Source: an uncultured Clostridia bacterium (GTDB taxonomy: Bacteria > Bacillota > Clostridia > Oscillospirales > Oscillospiraceae). From it: 5,104 nucleotides of DNA. The notes under the pieces are model-generated. The model was not told where the DNA came from. It saw only the letters and a program-made list of their open reading frames with translations, and made no database searches. The first letter of the stretch is position 1, and each line of letters starts with the position of its first letter. A program made the position numbers and the translations under genes. The stretch is taken from positions 1 through 5,104 of the forward strand of contig CALCRH010000352.1 of NCBI GenBank assembly GCA_937894515.1, given 5' to 3'. Below are positions 1-5,104 of this stretch, in pieces.

Positions 1-851
1 CGCAGCGAGAGCAGGCGGCGAGAGAAGCCGCTCGTGTCTTTACTGCATTCCGTATTCGGGAGTTCGGCGACACAAAACTCTTCAAAGTTGACGGCAAAAC
101 CGACCTTCTGACTGTGGGTAATGCGCTTCGCAGCTACACCCGCAGAGAGGATCAGGACGGATTTGCAAAGGGCTTTCGTGGCACGACAGAGATCAGTCAG
201 GAGGAATATGATCACCTGACACAGGTGCGTTTGGAGAATACCGGCAAGGTCGCTCAGGTCTATGACATCGACATGGATGCCGGTGAACTCTCCGCTCTGC
301 ACATCATGGATGGCTGGAAAACCTTCCGCAGCAGGGATGTCTGCACCGCTGCCTACTACGCCATGAAGAAGAACAATGAGCTGTGGATCGACCGCTTCGG
401 TACCTTCATTGATCGGCTTGACGGCAAGGAATTGACGGCGAGCGGCATCCCTCTTGTCGTGCATGGGACACGTCCGCTGACGGAACAGGACGTCTCGTTC
501 TCCGATGAGGTCATCCTCGAAGACGGCAAGCTCAACTTCTATTTGGAGAGCAGCTTCGATGTGGATGCCGTCTTCGGCACCCATGTCTGCACGGAGGAAA
601 ACGATGACTGGCTCAATGTCTATGCCGAGTACGATATCGATTCGGCGCAGGTGGATCGCAATCTCATCCTCACACTCTGCCGTGGTGACGGCACGGAAAC
701 CACCATGCTCTATTCCCTTACAGCGCAGCAGCGAGAGATGCTCGACCGGAAGATGAGCGAATACTGCGAGATGCCGGTCGCGGAATATGCCGAGAGGCTG
801 CAGCAGGAAGCGCAGACCGTCGAGGAAAGCCACGGCATGGAGATGCTGTAA
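1..851 (+). CDS. Accessory protein of unknown function, 5'-truncated by the window edge
   Basis: The frame is open from base 3 to the TAA at 849-851, giving 282 visible residues. A GTG at 114 could be read as a start, but it has no Shine-Dalgarno site, and the 37 codons before it read as ordinary charged helical protein (REQAAREAARVFTAFRIREF), so the gene very likely begins left of the window. The protein is soluble and acidic, with no signal peptide or membrane segment. Recognisable stretches are DGWKTFRSRDVCTAAYYAMK (residues about 104-123) and, in the C-terminal half, FYLESSFDVDAVFGTHVCT followed by NDDWLNVYAEYDID (about 180-215). That C-terminal block resembles, from memory, proteins annotated DUF6329 in Bacillota mobile elements; I could not verify this. 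No catalytic motif is evident. Its place directly before the oriT-like region and mobilization operon suggests an element accessory role, but hairpins and a terminator separate it from that operon. Confidence 0.8.
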   Translation, partial: QREQAAREAARVFTAFRIREFGDTKLFKVDGKTDLLTVGNALRSYTRREDQDGFAKGFRGTTEISQEEYDHLTQVRLENTGKVAQVYDIDMDAGELSALHIMDGWKTFRSRDVCTAAYYAMKKNNELWIDRFGTFIDRLDGKELTASGIPLVVHGTRPLTEQDVSFSDEVILEDGKLNFYLESSFDVDAVFGTHVCTEENDDWLNVYAEYDIDSAQVDRNLILTLCRGDGTETTMLYSLTAQQREMLDRKMSEYCEMPVAEYAERLQQEAQTVEESHGMEML

Positions 852-930
852 TCCCGCCGTGTTGCCGCCTGTGTGCCGATTTGTGAGGCTTTTGCCGCAG
901 GGGTCGGGAAAAGATACCCTGAAGCATTGT

Positions 931-950
931 AAGGCGGCGTTGAGCGCCTT
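931..950 (+). repeat. Weak hairpin downstream of the first gene
   Basis: AAGGCG (931-936) pairs with CGCCTT (945-950) around an 8-base loop, and two further T residues follow. An alternative inner pairing GGCG/CGCC (936-939 with 945-948) is also possible. It lies 80 bases after the stop of the first gene. It could be a weak terminator or part of the oriT structure; the T-run is too short to decide. Confidence 0.35.
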
Positions 951-966
951 TTGCGAGAAATGCTGA

Positions 967-992
967 TGACGGGGGTGGTGAACCCCCCGTTA
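967..992 (+). repeat. GC-rich hairpin next to a nic-like motif
   Basis: TGACGGGGGT (967-976) pairs with ACCCCC and GTTA (982-987 and 989-992) around a 5-base loop GGTGA, with one bulged C (988) and one G-T wobble near the base. There is no T-tract, so it is not an intrinsic terminator. The single-stranded linker that follows (993-1011) contains AAGTGC. A hairpin a few bases 5' of the nick site is the usual layout of MOBP oriTs, which is why this stem is proposed as the relaxase recognition hairpin. Confidence 0.5.
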
Positions 993-1011
993 GAAAAAAG
1001 TGCAAGATAAA

Positions 1012-1039
1012 GGGAGGTGGTCGCAAGCGACCGCCTCCC
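1012..1039 (+). repeat. Near-perfect 13-bp inverted repeat
   Basis: GGGAGGTGGTCGC (1012-1024) pairs with GCGACCGCCTCCC (1027-1039). All 13 pairs form with a single G-T wobble, leaving a 2-base AA turn (or 12 pairs with a CAAG tetraloop). The 3' side is followed by ACCCAC rather than T residues, so it does not terminate transcription by itself. It stands 6 bases before the intrinsic terminator, forming a tandem pair. The 5' arm contains a Shine-Dalgarno-like AGGGAGGTGG, but no reading frame follows it. Confidence 0.7.
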
Positions 1040-1045
1040 ACCCAC

Positions 1046-1070
1046 AAAGCCCCGCAGTGCGGGGCTTTTT
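1046..1070 (+). terminator. Intrinsic (Rho-independent) terminator
   Basis: AAAGCCCCGC (1046-1055) pairs perfectly with GCGGGGCTTT (1059-1068) around the loop AGT. The GC-rich stem runs directly into TTTTT (1066-1070). It stops transcription entering from the left and so separates the first gene from the mobilization operon that begins at 1185. On the minus strand the stem is followed only by TTTG, so plus-strand activity is the likely one. Confidence 0.85.
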
Positions 1071-1081
1071 CAAACATTCGA

Positions 1082-1107
1082 AATAGCGGTGGTAAAAGCT
1101 GAAAACA
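1082..1107 (+). repeat. 26-bp direct repeat, copy 1 (candidate RHH-protein binding site)
   Basis: It begins AATAGCGGTGGTAAAAGCTG and continues to AAAACA at 1107. It matches copy 2 at 23 of 26 positions. Its core ATAGCGGTGGTAAAA (1083-1097) is also complementary to 1154-1168 over 15 pairs with one G-T wobble. Repeated sites upstream of a ribbon-helix-helix gene are commonly operators or relaxosome accessory sites; that role is inferred here. Confidence 0.7.
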
Positions 1108-1112
1108 GGAAT

Positions 1113-1138
1113 AATCGCGGTGGTGAAAGGTGAAAACA
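1113..1138 (+). repeat. 26-bp direct repeat, copy 2
   Basis: It begins AATCGCGGTGGTGAAAGGTG and ends AAAACA. It differs from copy 1 at positions 4, 13 and 18 only. The start-to-start distance is 31 bp, close to three helical turns, so proteins bound at both copies would sit on the same DNA face. It runs into the 8-bp palindrome CACCGGTG (1137-1144). Confidence 0.7.
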
Positions 1139-1152
1139 CCGGTGCTGCAATG

Positions 1153-1168
1153 TTTTTACCGCCGCTAT
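1153..1168 (-). repeat. Inverted copy of the repeat core
   Basis: TTTTTACCGCCGCTAT is the reverse complement of ATAGCGGCGGTAAAAA and matches 14 of 16 positions of copy 1 (1083-1098). It ends 7 bases before the presumed ribosome binding site of the RHH gene. In a transcript it could pair with copy 1 (15 pairs including one G-U) or with the GCGGTGGT of copy 2 (1117-1124). These are mutually exclusive pairings. Confidence 0.65.
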
Positions 1169-1184
1169 CGGAAAGTGAGGCAAT

Positions 1185-1616
1185 ATGGAAAACGAAAACA
1201 AAATCAAGACCACATTTTGGATCTCACCCGACGTACACGCAAAGCTGGATGGCTGGGCAGAAGCTGCAAATTGCAGGAGCCGAGGCGAATTCGCAGATCA
1301 GGCAATGCGCTTCTACATGGGCTACCTGGCTGGCGTGGATACTTCGGACTACCTGGCAAAGACGCTGGTCGATACGATCAAGGCAACGATCCATGACAGC
1401 GAGAATCGCATCTGTACGCTTCTCTACAAGCTGACGGTTGAGGTCGACATCATGGCGCATATCATTGCCAGACATTTCGGCGGCGATCATTTTTCTCTCA
1501 GGGATCTCCGCAGGTATGCTGTGGATGAAGTGAATAAGACCAACGGGCAGATCAAGTTCAGCGATGCACTTGAAACGCAGCGCCAGATGCTCCTCGAAGA
1601 AGAAACGGAGTGGTGA
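1185..1616 (+). CDS. Ribbon-helix-helix relaxosome accessory protein (MobC-like role)
   Basis: This 143-aa protein starts at ATG 1185. An in-frame TGA at 1176-1178 excludes any earlier start, and AGTGAGG just upstream is a modest ribosome binding site. The N-terminus has ribbon-helix-helix form: a short beta strand KTTFWIS (residues 8-14), then helix PDVHAKLDGWAEAANC and a second helix starting at SRGEFADQAMRFYMGYL (32-48). The rest is helical and charged, with no membrane segment, and would suit oligomerisation or relaxase contact. Small RHH proteins beside relaxase genes bind oriT and often repress their own operon. The repeats at 1082-1168 directly upstream are the obvious candidate targets. 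Its stop overlaps the ribosome binding site of the relaxase gene, 11 bases before that start, so the two are probably translated together. The fold is well supported by pattern; the exact role is inferred from context. Confidence 0.85.
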   Translation: MENENKIKTTFWISPDVHAKLDGWAEAANCRSRGEFADQAMRFYMGYLAGVDTSDYLAKTLVDTIKATIHDSENRICTLLYKLTVEVDIMAHIIARHFGGDHFSLRDLRRYAVDEVNKTNGQIKFSDALETQRQMLLEEETEW

Positions 1617-1620
1617 GGTG
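1615..1620 (+). promoter_or_regulatory. Ribosome binding site supporting the GTG start of the relaxase
   Basis: GAGGTG overlaps the TGA stop of the RHH gene (1614-1616) and lies 7 bases before GTG 1628. An in-frame TGA at 1619-1621 rules out any earlier start, so the relaxase must begin at this GTG or at an internal codon. The overlap of stop and binding site points to translational coupling. Confidence 0.65.
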
Positions 1621-1627
1621 AAGCTCC

Positions 1628-3097
1628 GTGGCAAGATTTATCTTCATCGCGTCTTACATGCGGACTCGTGAAAACGGAAAGCATCTGGCCAATCTGACAA
1701 AGTACATTGCAACACGCGAGGGTGTAGAGAAGCTGCCGAATGAGGTGGCGAAGCTCGCTCCCTCTCACAAGCAGGTTGAACTCATCGAGCAGCTGGTAAA
1801 AGACTTCCCGCACACAAGAGAAATGTTGGAGTACGAAGATTACCTTGCCGCTCCTACGCAGGGCAATGCGTCTGAGTTCATCTCCCTTGCCTTGGAGCAG
1901 AACCTCGACCAAGCTGCCAAGCGTGAAAACTATGTGGACTACATTGCAAACCGTCCCGGCGTTCAGCGCAGCGGTGAGCATGGACTGTTCGATGCAAACG
2001 GCAAGGTGCCGAATCTCGCAGAAGCCATGCGAGTCGTTTCGCAGCACAACGGTGTTGTCTGGACACCGATCCTGTCTCTGCGCAGAGAGGATGCAGAGCG
2101 TCTCGGCTATACGGATGTGGATAATTGGAGCAGCCTCATCAGGAGCAATGCGGAAGCCATCGCGCAGGCATATAAAATTCCGCAAAAGGATTTGAGATGG
2201 TATGCAGCGCTCCATGATAAGGACAAGCATGTCCATGTTCATATGCTGATCTACTCGCAGAATCCCTGCAAGGGCTATCTCACCAAGCAGGGACTATACG
2301 ATTTGCGCTCTGCCTTCGCCAAGGATATCTTCCGCAATGACATGCTTCATGTCTATGAGCAAAAGAGCGCCTACCGTGATGAGCTGCAGCAAGCTGCCGG
2401 TCAAAAGGTGCAGGAGCTTCTATCTGAAATTGAGTCCGGTGAAATCCGCAGCCCCAAGATGGAAGAATTGGTGATGAAGCTGTCGAGTCAGTTATCCTGT
2501 GTCAGCGGGAAGAAGGTCTATGGGTATCTTCCGCCGAGAGTGAAAAGCACGGTGGATGCCATCGTGGATGAGCTGGCGAAGGATGAACGGATCGCAAAAG
2601 CATATTCGCTCTGGCAGGAGATGCAGGACGAAGTCTACAAGACCTACTCCAGCAAGCTGCCGGAGCGCCTGCCGCTATCCAAGCAGAAGGAGTTCAAGCC
2701 GGTTCGCAACATGGTCATTCGTGAGGTTCTCAGCATGGGTACGATGGAACGGCATCCGCAGGAGGAAGTGCATATCCCGCATGAGCAAACTCATGAAGCG
2801 GCATCTGATGCGAAAGCACCGGAGCTGACTGCGCCGCCGTCTGCTGACAACAGGCAGAGTGATAAGAAGCAGAACAATCAGGGCATTCCTTACGGTGAGG
2901 TGGCATCTACGGTCACAAGGATGTTCCATCACATGGGCAGAATCTTCCGTGAGAACTTCGCTGCCGGGGATACCTTCCACGGCGTACAGATCGACCGCAA
3001 GCGCAGACGCAAGCTCATGGAGAAGCGTATGGCTGCCGGTCATAAGCGCGATGACCATGAGGATCAGAAAAACAATATTGGTCTCGTCCAAATGTAG
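1628..3097 (+). CDS. MobP3-like conjugative relaxase
   Basis: This 489-aa protein is the presumed site- and strand-specific nickase that cuts oriT, stays joined to the 5' end through a tyrosine and pilots the strand to the coupling protein. The start is GTG, and the N-terminus MARFIFIASY forms the expected first beta strand. LTKYIATREGVEKLP (23-37) resembles the tyrosine-bearing motif I, with Y26 as candidate nucleophile. WYAALHDKDKHVHVHMLIYS (191-210) is the metal-binding histidine motif, with H196, H201, H203 and H205. A second YIA-x-R-x-GV copy lies at 105-112. Residues 285-370 (KKVYGYLPPRVKSTVDAIVD and onward) form the helical middle part. A Pro/Ala/Gln-rich linker (about 375-420) leads to a very basic tail with RKRRRKLMEKR (457-467). 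There is no helicase domain, unlike MOBF enzymes. The family assignment rests on recognition of these motifs, and the catalytic tyrosine is unproven. Confidence 0.92.
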   Translation: MARFIFIASYMRTRENGKHLANLTKYIATREGVEKLPNEVAKLAPSHKQVELIEQLVKDFPHTREMLEYEDYLAAPTQGNASEFISLALEQNLDQAAKRENYVDYIANRPGVQRSGEHGLFDANGKVPNLAEAMRVVSQHNGVVWTPILSLRREDAERLGYTDVDNWSSLIRSNAEAIAQAYKIPQKDLRWYAALHDKDKHVHVHMLIYSQNPCKGYLTKQGLYDLRSAFAKDIFRNDMLHVYEQKSAYRDELQQAAGQKVQELLSEIESGEIRSPKMEELVMKLSSQLSCVSGKKVYGYLPPRVKSTVDAIVDELAKDERIAKAYSLWQEMQDEVYKTYSSKLPERLPLSKQKEFKPVRNMVIREVLSMGTMERHPQEEVHIPHEQTHEAASDAKAPELTAPPSADNRQSDKKQNNQGIPYGEVASTVTRMFHHMGRIFRENFAAGDTFHGVQIDRKRRRKLMEKRMAAGHKRDDHEDQKNNIGLVQM

Positions 3098-3100
3098 CGA

Positions 3101-3106
3101 AGGAGG
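3101..3106 (+). promoter_or_regulatory. Strong Shine-Dalgarno site deciding the TOPRIM gene start
   Basis: AGGAGG lies 8 bases before ATG 3115, an ideal distance. A TTG at 3109, two codons earlier in the same frame, sits only 2 bases from the site and is therefore rejected as the start. The site lies 3 bases after the relaxase stop (3095-3097). Confidence 0.85.
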
Positions 3107-3114
3107 ATTTGCAT

Positions 3115-4050
3115 ATGGGTGAGTTTATCTATTTCACTGACGAGCAGAAACGCATGGCAAACGAAGTGGATCTCGAAGAACTCCTGCGGCAGCACGGTGA
3201 GAAGCTGATACCGTCCGGACGGGATAAGCGCCTGTCCTCCGATCACAGCATCACGGTACGCGGCAATGAGTGGTTTGATCACGCCACCGGTGAAGGAGGT
3301 CTTGCCATCGACTTCGTCAAAAAGTATTTCCGGGTTTCTTTTCCGGAAGCGATGCAGATGCTGCTCGGCGGCAGATGCGGTTCTGCTTTCAAAAAGGCAG
3401 AGCCAAGGGAAGAAGATGCTCCGAAAGAATTCGTCCTGCCGCCTAAGAACGACAACATGCGCAGAGTGTATGCCTATCTGATTCAGCGCAGAAAGATCAA
3501 TCGGGATGTGCTGACCTTCTTTGCCAAGGAGGGTACGCTCTACGAGGACGCAGAATATCACAACGCCGTGTTCGCCGGAAAGGACGAACACGGCGTTATT
3601 CTACACGCACACAAGCGCAGCGTGAATAGCAGCGGAAAGAGCTTCCGACAGAATGCGGAAGGCTCCAATCCAGCATACAGCTTCCACCATATCGGCAGCA
3701 GCGACTGCCTCTATGTCTTTGAAGCGCCGATAGATATGCTGTCCTTCATTACCCTGAACCCGGACTGCTGGCAGGAGGACAGCTATGTTGCTCTGTGCGG
3801 TGTCAGCGGGATTGCAATGCATTGGATGCTGGAGCAGAACCCAAGCATCCGGCAGGTCATGCTCTGTCTCGATAATGATAAAGCGGGGCTGCTGGCTGCC
3901 CAGCGGCTCTCTGCGGAGCTGGAGGCAAAGGACTACCATGCAGAACTGCTGCTCTCTGAAAAGAAGGACTGGAACGAAGACCTCGTACAGAGCGAGGAAG
4001 AAAAACGACTGGAAAGAAGTGAAGCCTATGATATGGGATTTTTTTGCTGA
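3115..4050 (+). CDS. DUF3991/TOPRIM domain protein (primase-like, mobile-element type)
   Basis: This is a 311-aa protein. Residues about 27-85 resemble the shape of a primase CHC2 zinc-finger domain: GEKLIPSGRDKRL, then SITVRGNEWFDHATGEGGLA and IDFV, with the helix SFPEAMQMLLG. The expected zinc-ligand cysteines are absent. Residues about 114-190 match DUF3991 (MRRVYAYLIQRRKINRDVL, then NAVFAGKDEHGVILHAHKRS). Residues about 197-290 form the TOPRIM domain: LYVFEAPIDMLSF with E203, VMLCLDNDKAG with the metal-binding pair D253 and D255, and KDWNEDL (284-290). TOPRIM domains bind magnesium and catalyse phosphoryl transfer in primases, topoisomerases and nucleases. No primase polymerase (RNAP basic) or helicase domain is present. 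The gene sits between relaxase and coupling protein, so it probably acts on transferred DNA, for example in priming or processing; the true reaction is unknown. Its end overlaps the next gene by 23 bases. Confidence 0.9.
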   Translation: MGEFIYFTDEQKRMANEVDLEELLRQHGEKLIPSGRDKRLSSDHSITVRGNEWFDHATGEGGLAIDFVKKYFRVSFPEAMQMLLGGRCGSAFKKAEPREEDAPKEFVLPPKNDNMRRVYAYLIQRRKINRDVLTFFAKEGTLYEDAEYHNAVFAGKDEHGVILHAHKRSVNSSGKSFRQNAEGSNPAYSFHHIGSSDCLYVFEAPIDMLSFITLNPDCWQEDSYVALCGVSGIAMHWMLEQNPSIRQVMLCLDNDKAGLLAAQRLSAELEAKDYHAELLLSEKKDWNEDLVQSEEEKRLERSEAYDMGFFC

Positions 4051-5104
4051 CAGGTGGCACGGATTTGTAGAAACGGTGCAGACACCCCTGGGAACGCTGA
4101 TGGGGATTGGCATCGTTCTCGTTCTGCTGATCGGGTGCGCATCCCTGCTGGCACATTATTCTCTCAACAACATCAAATCCAAAACAGTTGGCGATGGGCA
4201 GCACGGTACAGCGCGATTCGCCACAAAAGCTGAGATCGCCAAAACATATCGCCATGTGAAGTTCACGCCGGAGCTGTGGCGTAAGAATCCGGACAGCCGT
4301 CCCCAAGAGCAGGGGCTGGTGCTGGGAACCGAAACCAATGCCGGTGAGCTTTCCGTGCTGGTGGACACCGATGACATCCACTGTCTGATGATCGGTGCCT
4401 CCGGCGTCGGCAAGACGGCGTATTTTCTCTACACAAATATGGAGTATGCCTGCGCCACCGGCATGAGCTTTCTGGCGCTGGATACCAAGGGCGACCTCGC
4501 CCGAAACTATGGGTATGTGGCAAAGGAGTATTACGGGTATCACATTGCCACTATCGATCTTCGTAATCCGACTCGCTCGGACGGCAACAACCTGCTGGCG
4601 CTGGTCAACCGATACATGGATATTGCCCGTGACGATCCGAAGAACATTGCCGCCCGTGCCAAGGCTGAGAAGTATGCGAAGATTCTATCCAAGACCATTA
4701 TCAATCCGGATGGAGATGCCTCCAACTACGGGCAAAACGCATTCTTCTATGATGCTGCCGAGGGCTTGCTGACAGCAGTGATCCTTTTGACAGCGGAATA
4801 CATTTACCCCACCGAGGACAAACCGGATGAGGCACGGCACATCGTCAGCGTATTCAAGCTGGTGCAGGATCTGATGGCTCCGTCCAAGGTGAATAAGGAC
4901 AAGAACCACTTTCAGGTGCTGATGGATAGGCTGCCCGATACCCATAAGGCAAGATGGTTTGCAGGCGCGGCACTCAACACCTCCGATCAGGCGATGGCCT
5001 CCATCATGTCTACCGTCCTGTCCCGTTTGAATGCGTTTTTGGATTCCGAGCTGGAGCAGGTACTGTGCTTTGACAGCGCCATTGATGCGGAGAAATTTGC
5101 ATCT
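4028..5104 (+). CDS. VirD4/TraG-type coupling protein of the type IV secretion system, 3'-truncated by the window edge
   Basis: The frame is open from ATG 4028 to the right edge, giving 359 residues of a family usually around 600. It is the inner-membrane hexameric ATPase that hands the relaxosome to the secretion channel. One transmembrane segment is visible (about 20-43, LGTLMGIGIVLVLLIGCASL). GQHGTARFATKAEI (58-70) is the conserved entry to the ATPase domain. The Walker A motif is GASGVGKT (123-130, K129). FLALDTKGDL (148-157) is the DxKGD block typical of this family. DLRNPTRSDGNNLL (177-190) and WFAGAALNTSDQAMASIMST (310-329) are further strongly conserved blocks. The Walker B region should lie beyond the edge. 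The start overlaps the TOPRIM gene by 23 bases, with only a weak GAAG-type site before it, so coupled translation is likely. A GTG at 4019 is a possible alternative start. Confidence 0.93.
   Translation, partial: MIWDFFADRWHGFVETVQTPLGTLMGIGIVLVLLIGCASLLAHYSLNNIKSKTVGDGQHGTARFATKAEIAKTYRHVKFTPELWRKNPDSRPQEQGLVLGTETNAGELSVLVDTDDIHCLMIGASGVGKTAYFLYTNMEYACATGMSFLALDTKGDLARNYGYVAKEYYGYHIATIDLRNPTRSDGNNLLALVNRYMDIARDDPKNIAARAKAEKYAKILSKTIINPDGDASNYGQNAFFYDAAEGLLTAVILLTAEYIYPTEDKPDEARHIVSVFKLVQDLMAPSKVNKDKNHFQVLMDRLPDTHKARWFAGAALNTSDQAMASIMSTVLSRLNAFLDSELEQVLCFDSAIDAEKFAS

Larger units (their letters stand above)
852..1184 (+). other. Structured non-coding region, candidate origin of transfer (oriT) and mob-operon leader
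   Basis: This is a 333-base gap without a credible gene on either strand. It lies immediately upstream of an RHH accessory gene and a relaxase gene, where oriT is usually found in mobilization modules of the MOBP type. It contains three hairpins (931-950, 967-992, 1012-1039), an intrinsic terminator (1046-1070), two direct repeats (1082-1107, 1113-1138) and an inverted copy of their core (1153-1168). Between two hairpins lies AAGTGC (998-1003), which matches the core of the TAAGTGCGCCCT nick site known from RSF1010- and pIP501-like oriTs. The structures are seen directly; the oriT function is inferred from position and architecture. The alternative is a purely regulatory leader for the mobilization operon. 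Confidence 0.55.

Noticed and set aside
114..116. GTG as the true start of the first gene
   Set aside because: No ribosome binding site precedes it, and the upstream in-frame codons to the window edge read as protein.
718..1077. Minus-strand reading frames of 119 and 111 residues across the end of the first gene and the intergenic region
   Set aside because: They run through the hairpins and terminator, have Pro/Arg/Ser-rich low-complexity translations and lie antisense to a real gene. They are by-products of the GC-rich structured DNA.
1110..1115. AATAAT as a -10 promoter element for the mobilization operon
   Set aside because: It matches TATAAT at five of six positions, but no -35-like hexamer is found at 16-18 bases upstream (the region is CGGTGG-like) and there is no extended -10 TG, so a promoter cannot be claimed.
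1082..1168. Possible CRISPR or iteron replication origin
   Set aside because: There are only two direct copies plus one inverted copy, with no spacer series, no cas gene and no replication initiator gene nearby.
1120..1434. Plus-strand 104- and 88-residue frames overlapping the start of the RHH gene
   Set aside because: They lie out of frame with the clear RHH protein, start inside the repeat array and show no recognisable protein pattern.
1487..2242. Minus-strand 251-residue frame
   Set aside because: It is antisense to the 3' end of the RHH gene and the conserved N-terminal part of the relaxase; its length follows from codon bias of the sense strand.
3857..4543. Minus-strand 228-residue frame spanning the TOPRIM and coupling-protein genes
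   Set aside because: It is antisense to two strongly recognisable genes and has no motif of its own.

Overview
The window is a segment of the transfer module of an integrative conjugative or mobilizable element from a Bacillota (Firmicutes) host. The base composition is moderately GC-rich, and Shine-Dalgarno sites such as AGGAGG precede the genes. The encoded set is a ribbon-helix-helix accessory protein, a MobP3-like relaxase, a DUF3991/TOPRIM protein and a VirD4-type coupling protein, an arrangement typical of gut and oral Clostridia and Negativicutes. The host genus cannot be resolved from sequence alone. All supported genes lie on the plus strand.

Region by region: (1) bases 1-851 hold the 3' part of an acidic accessory protein of unknown function that continues off the left edge. 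(2) Bases 852-1184 contain no supportable gene but are dense in structure: three hairpins, a strong intrinsic terminator, and a pair of 26-bp direct repeats (31-bp period) followed by an inverted copy. This is the best candidate for the origin of transfer (oriT) and the control region of the mobilization operon. (3) Bases 1185-1616 encode a 143-aa RHH protein, probably the relaxosome accessory factor. (4) Bases 1628-3097 encode a 489-aa relaxase starting at GTG. (5) Bases 3115-4050 encode a 311-aa DUF3991/TOPRIM protein. (6) Bases 4028-5104 encode the first 359 residues of the coupling ATPase, which overlaps the preceding gene by 23 bases and runs off the right edge.

The last four genes are packed with gaps of 11 and 17 bases and one overlap, so they read as one operon beginning after the terminator at 1046-1070. 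The inferred job split is as follows. The RHH protein binds repeats next to its own gene and helps open oriT. The relaxase nicks and pilots the strand. The TOPRIM protein processes or handles the DNA. The coupling protein docks the relaxosome to the type IV secretion channel, whose other genes should lie to the right.

The gene families are known kinds. The least explained parts are the oriT-like intergenic region, with competing repeat pairings and an AAGTGC nic-like motif, the duplicated YIA-x-R-x-GV motif in the relaxase, and the unknown gene at the left edge.
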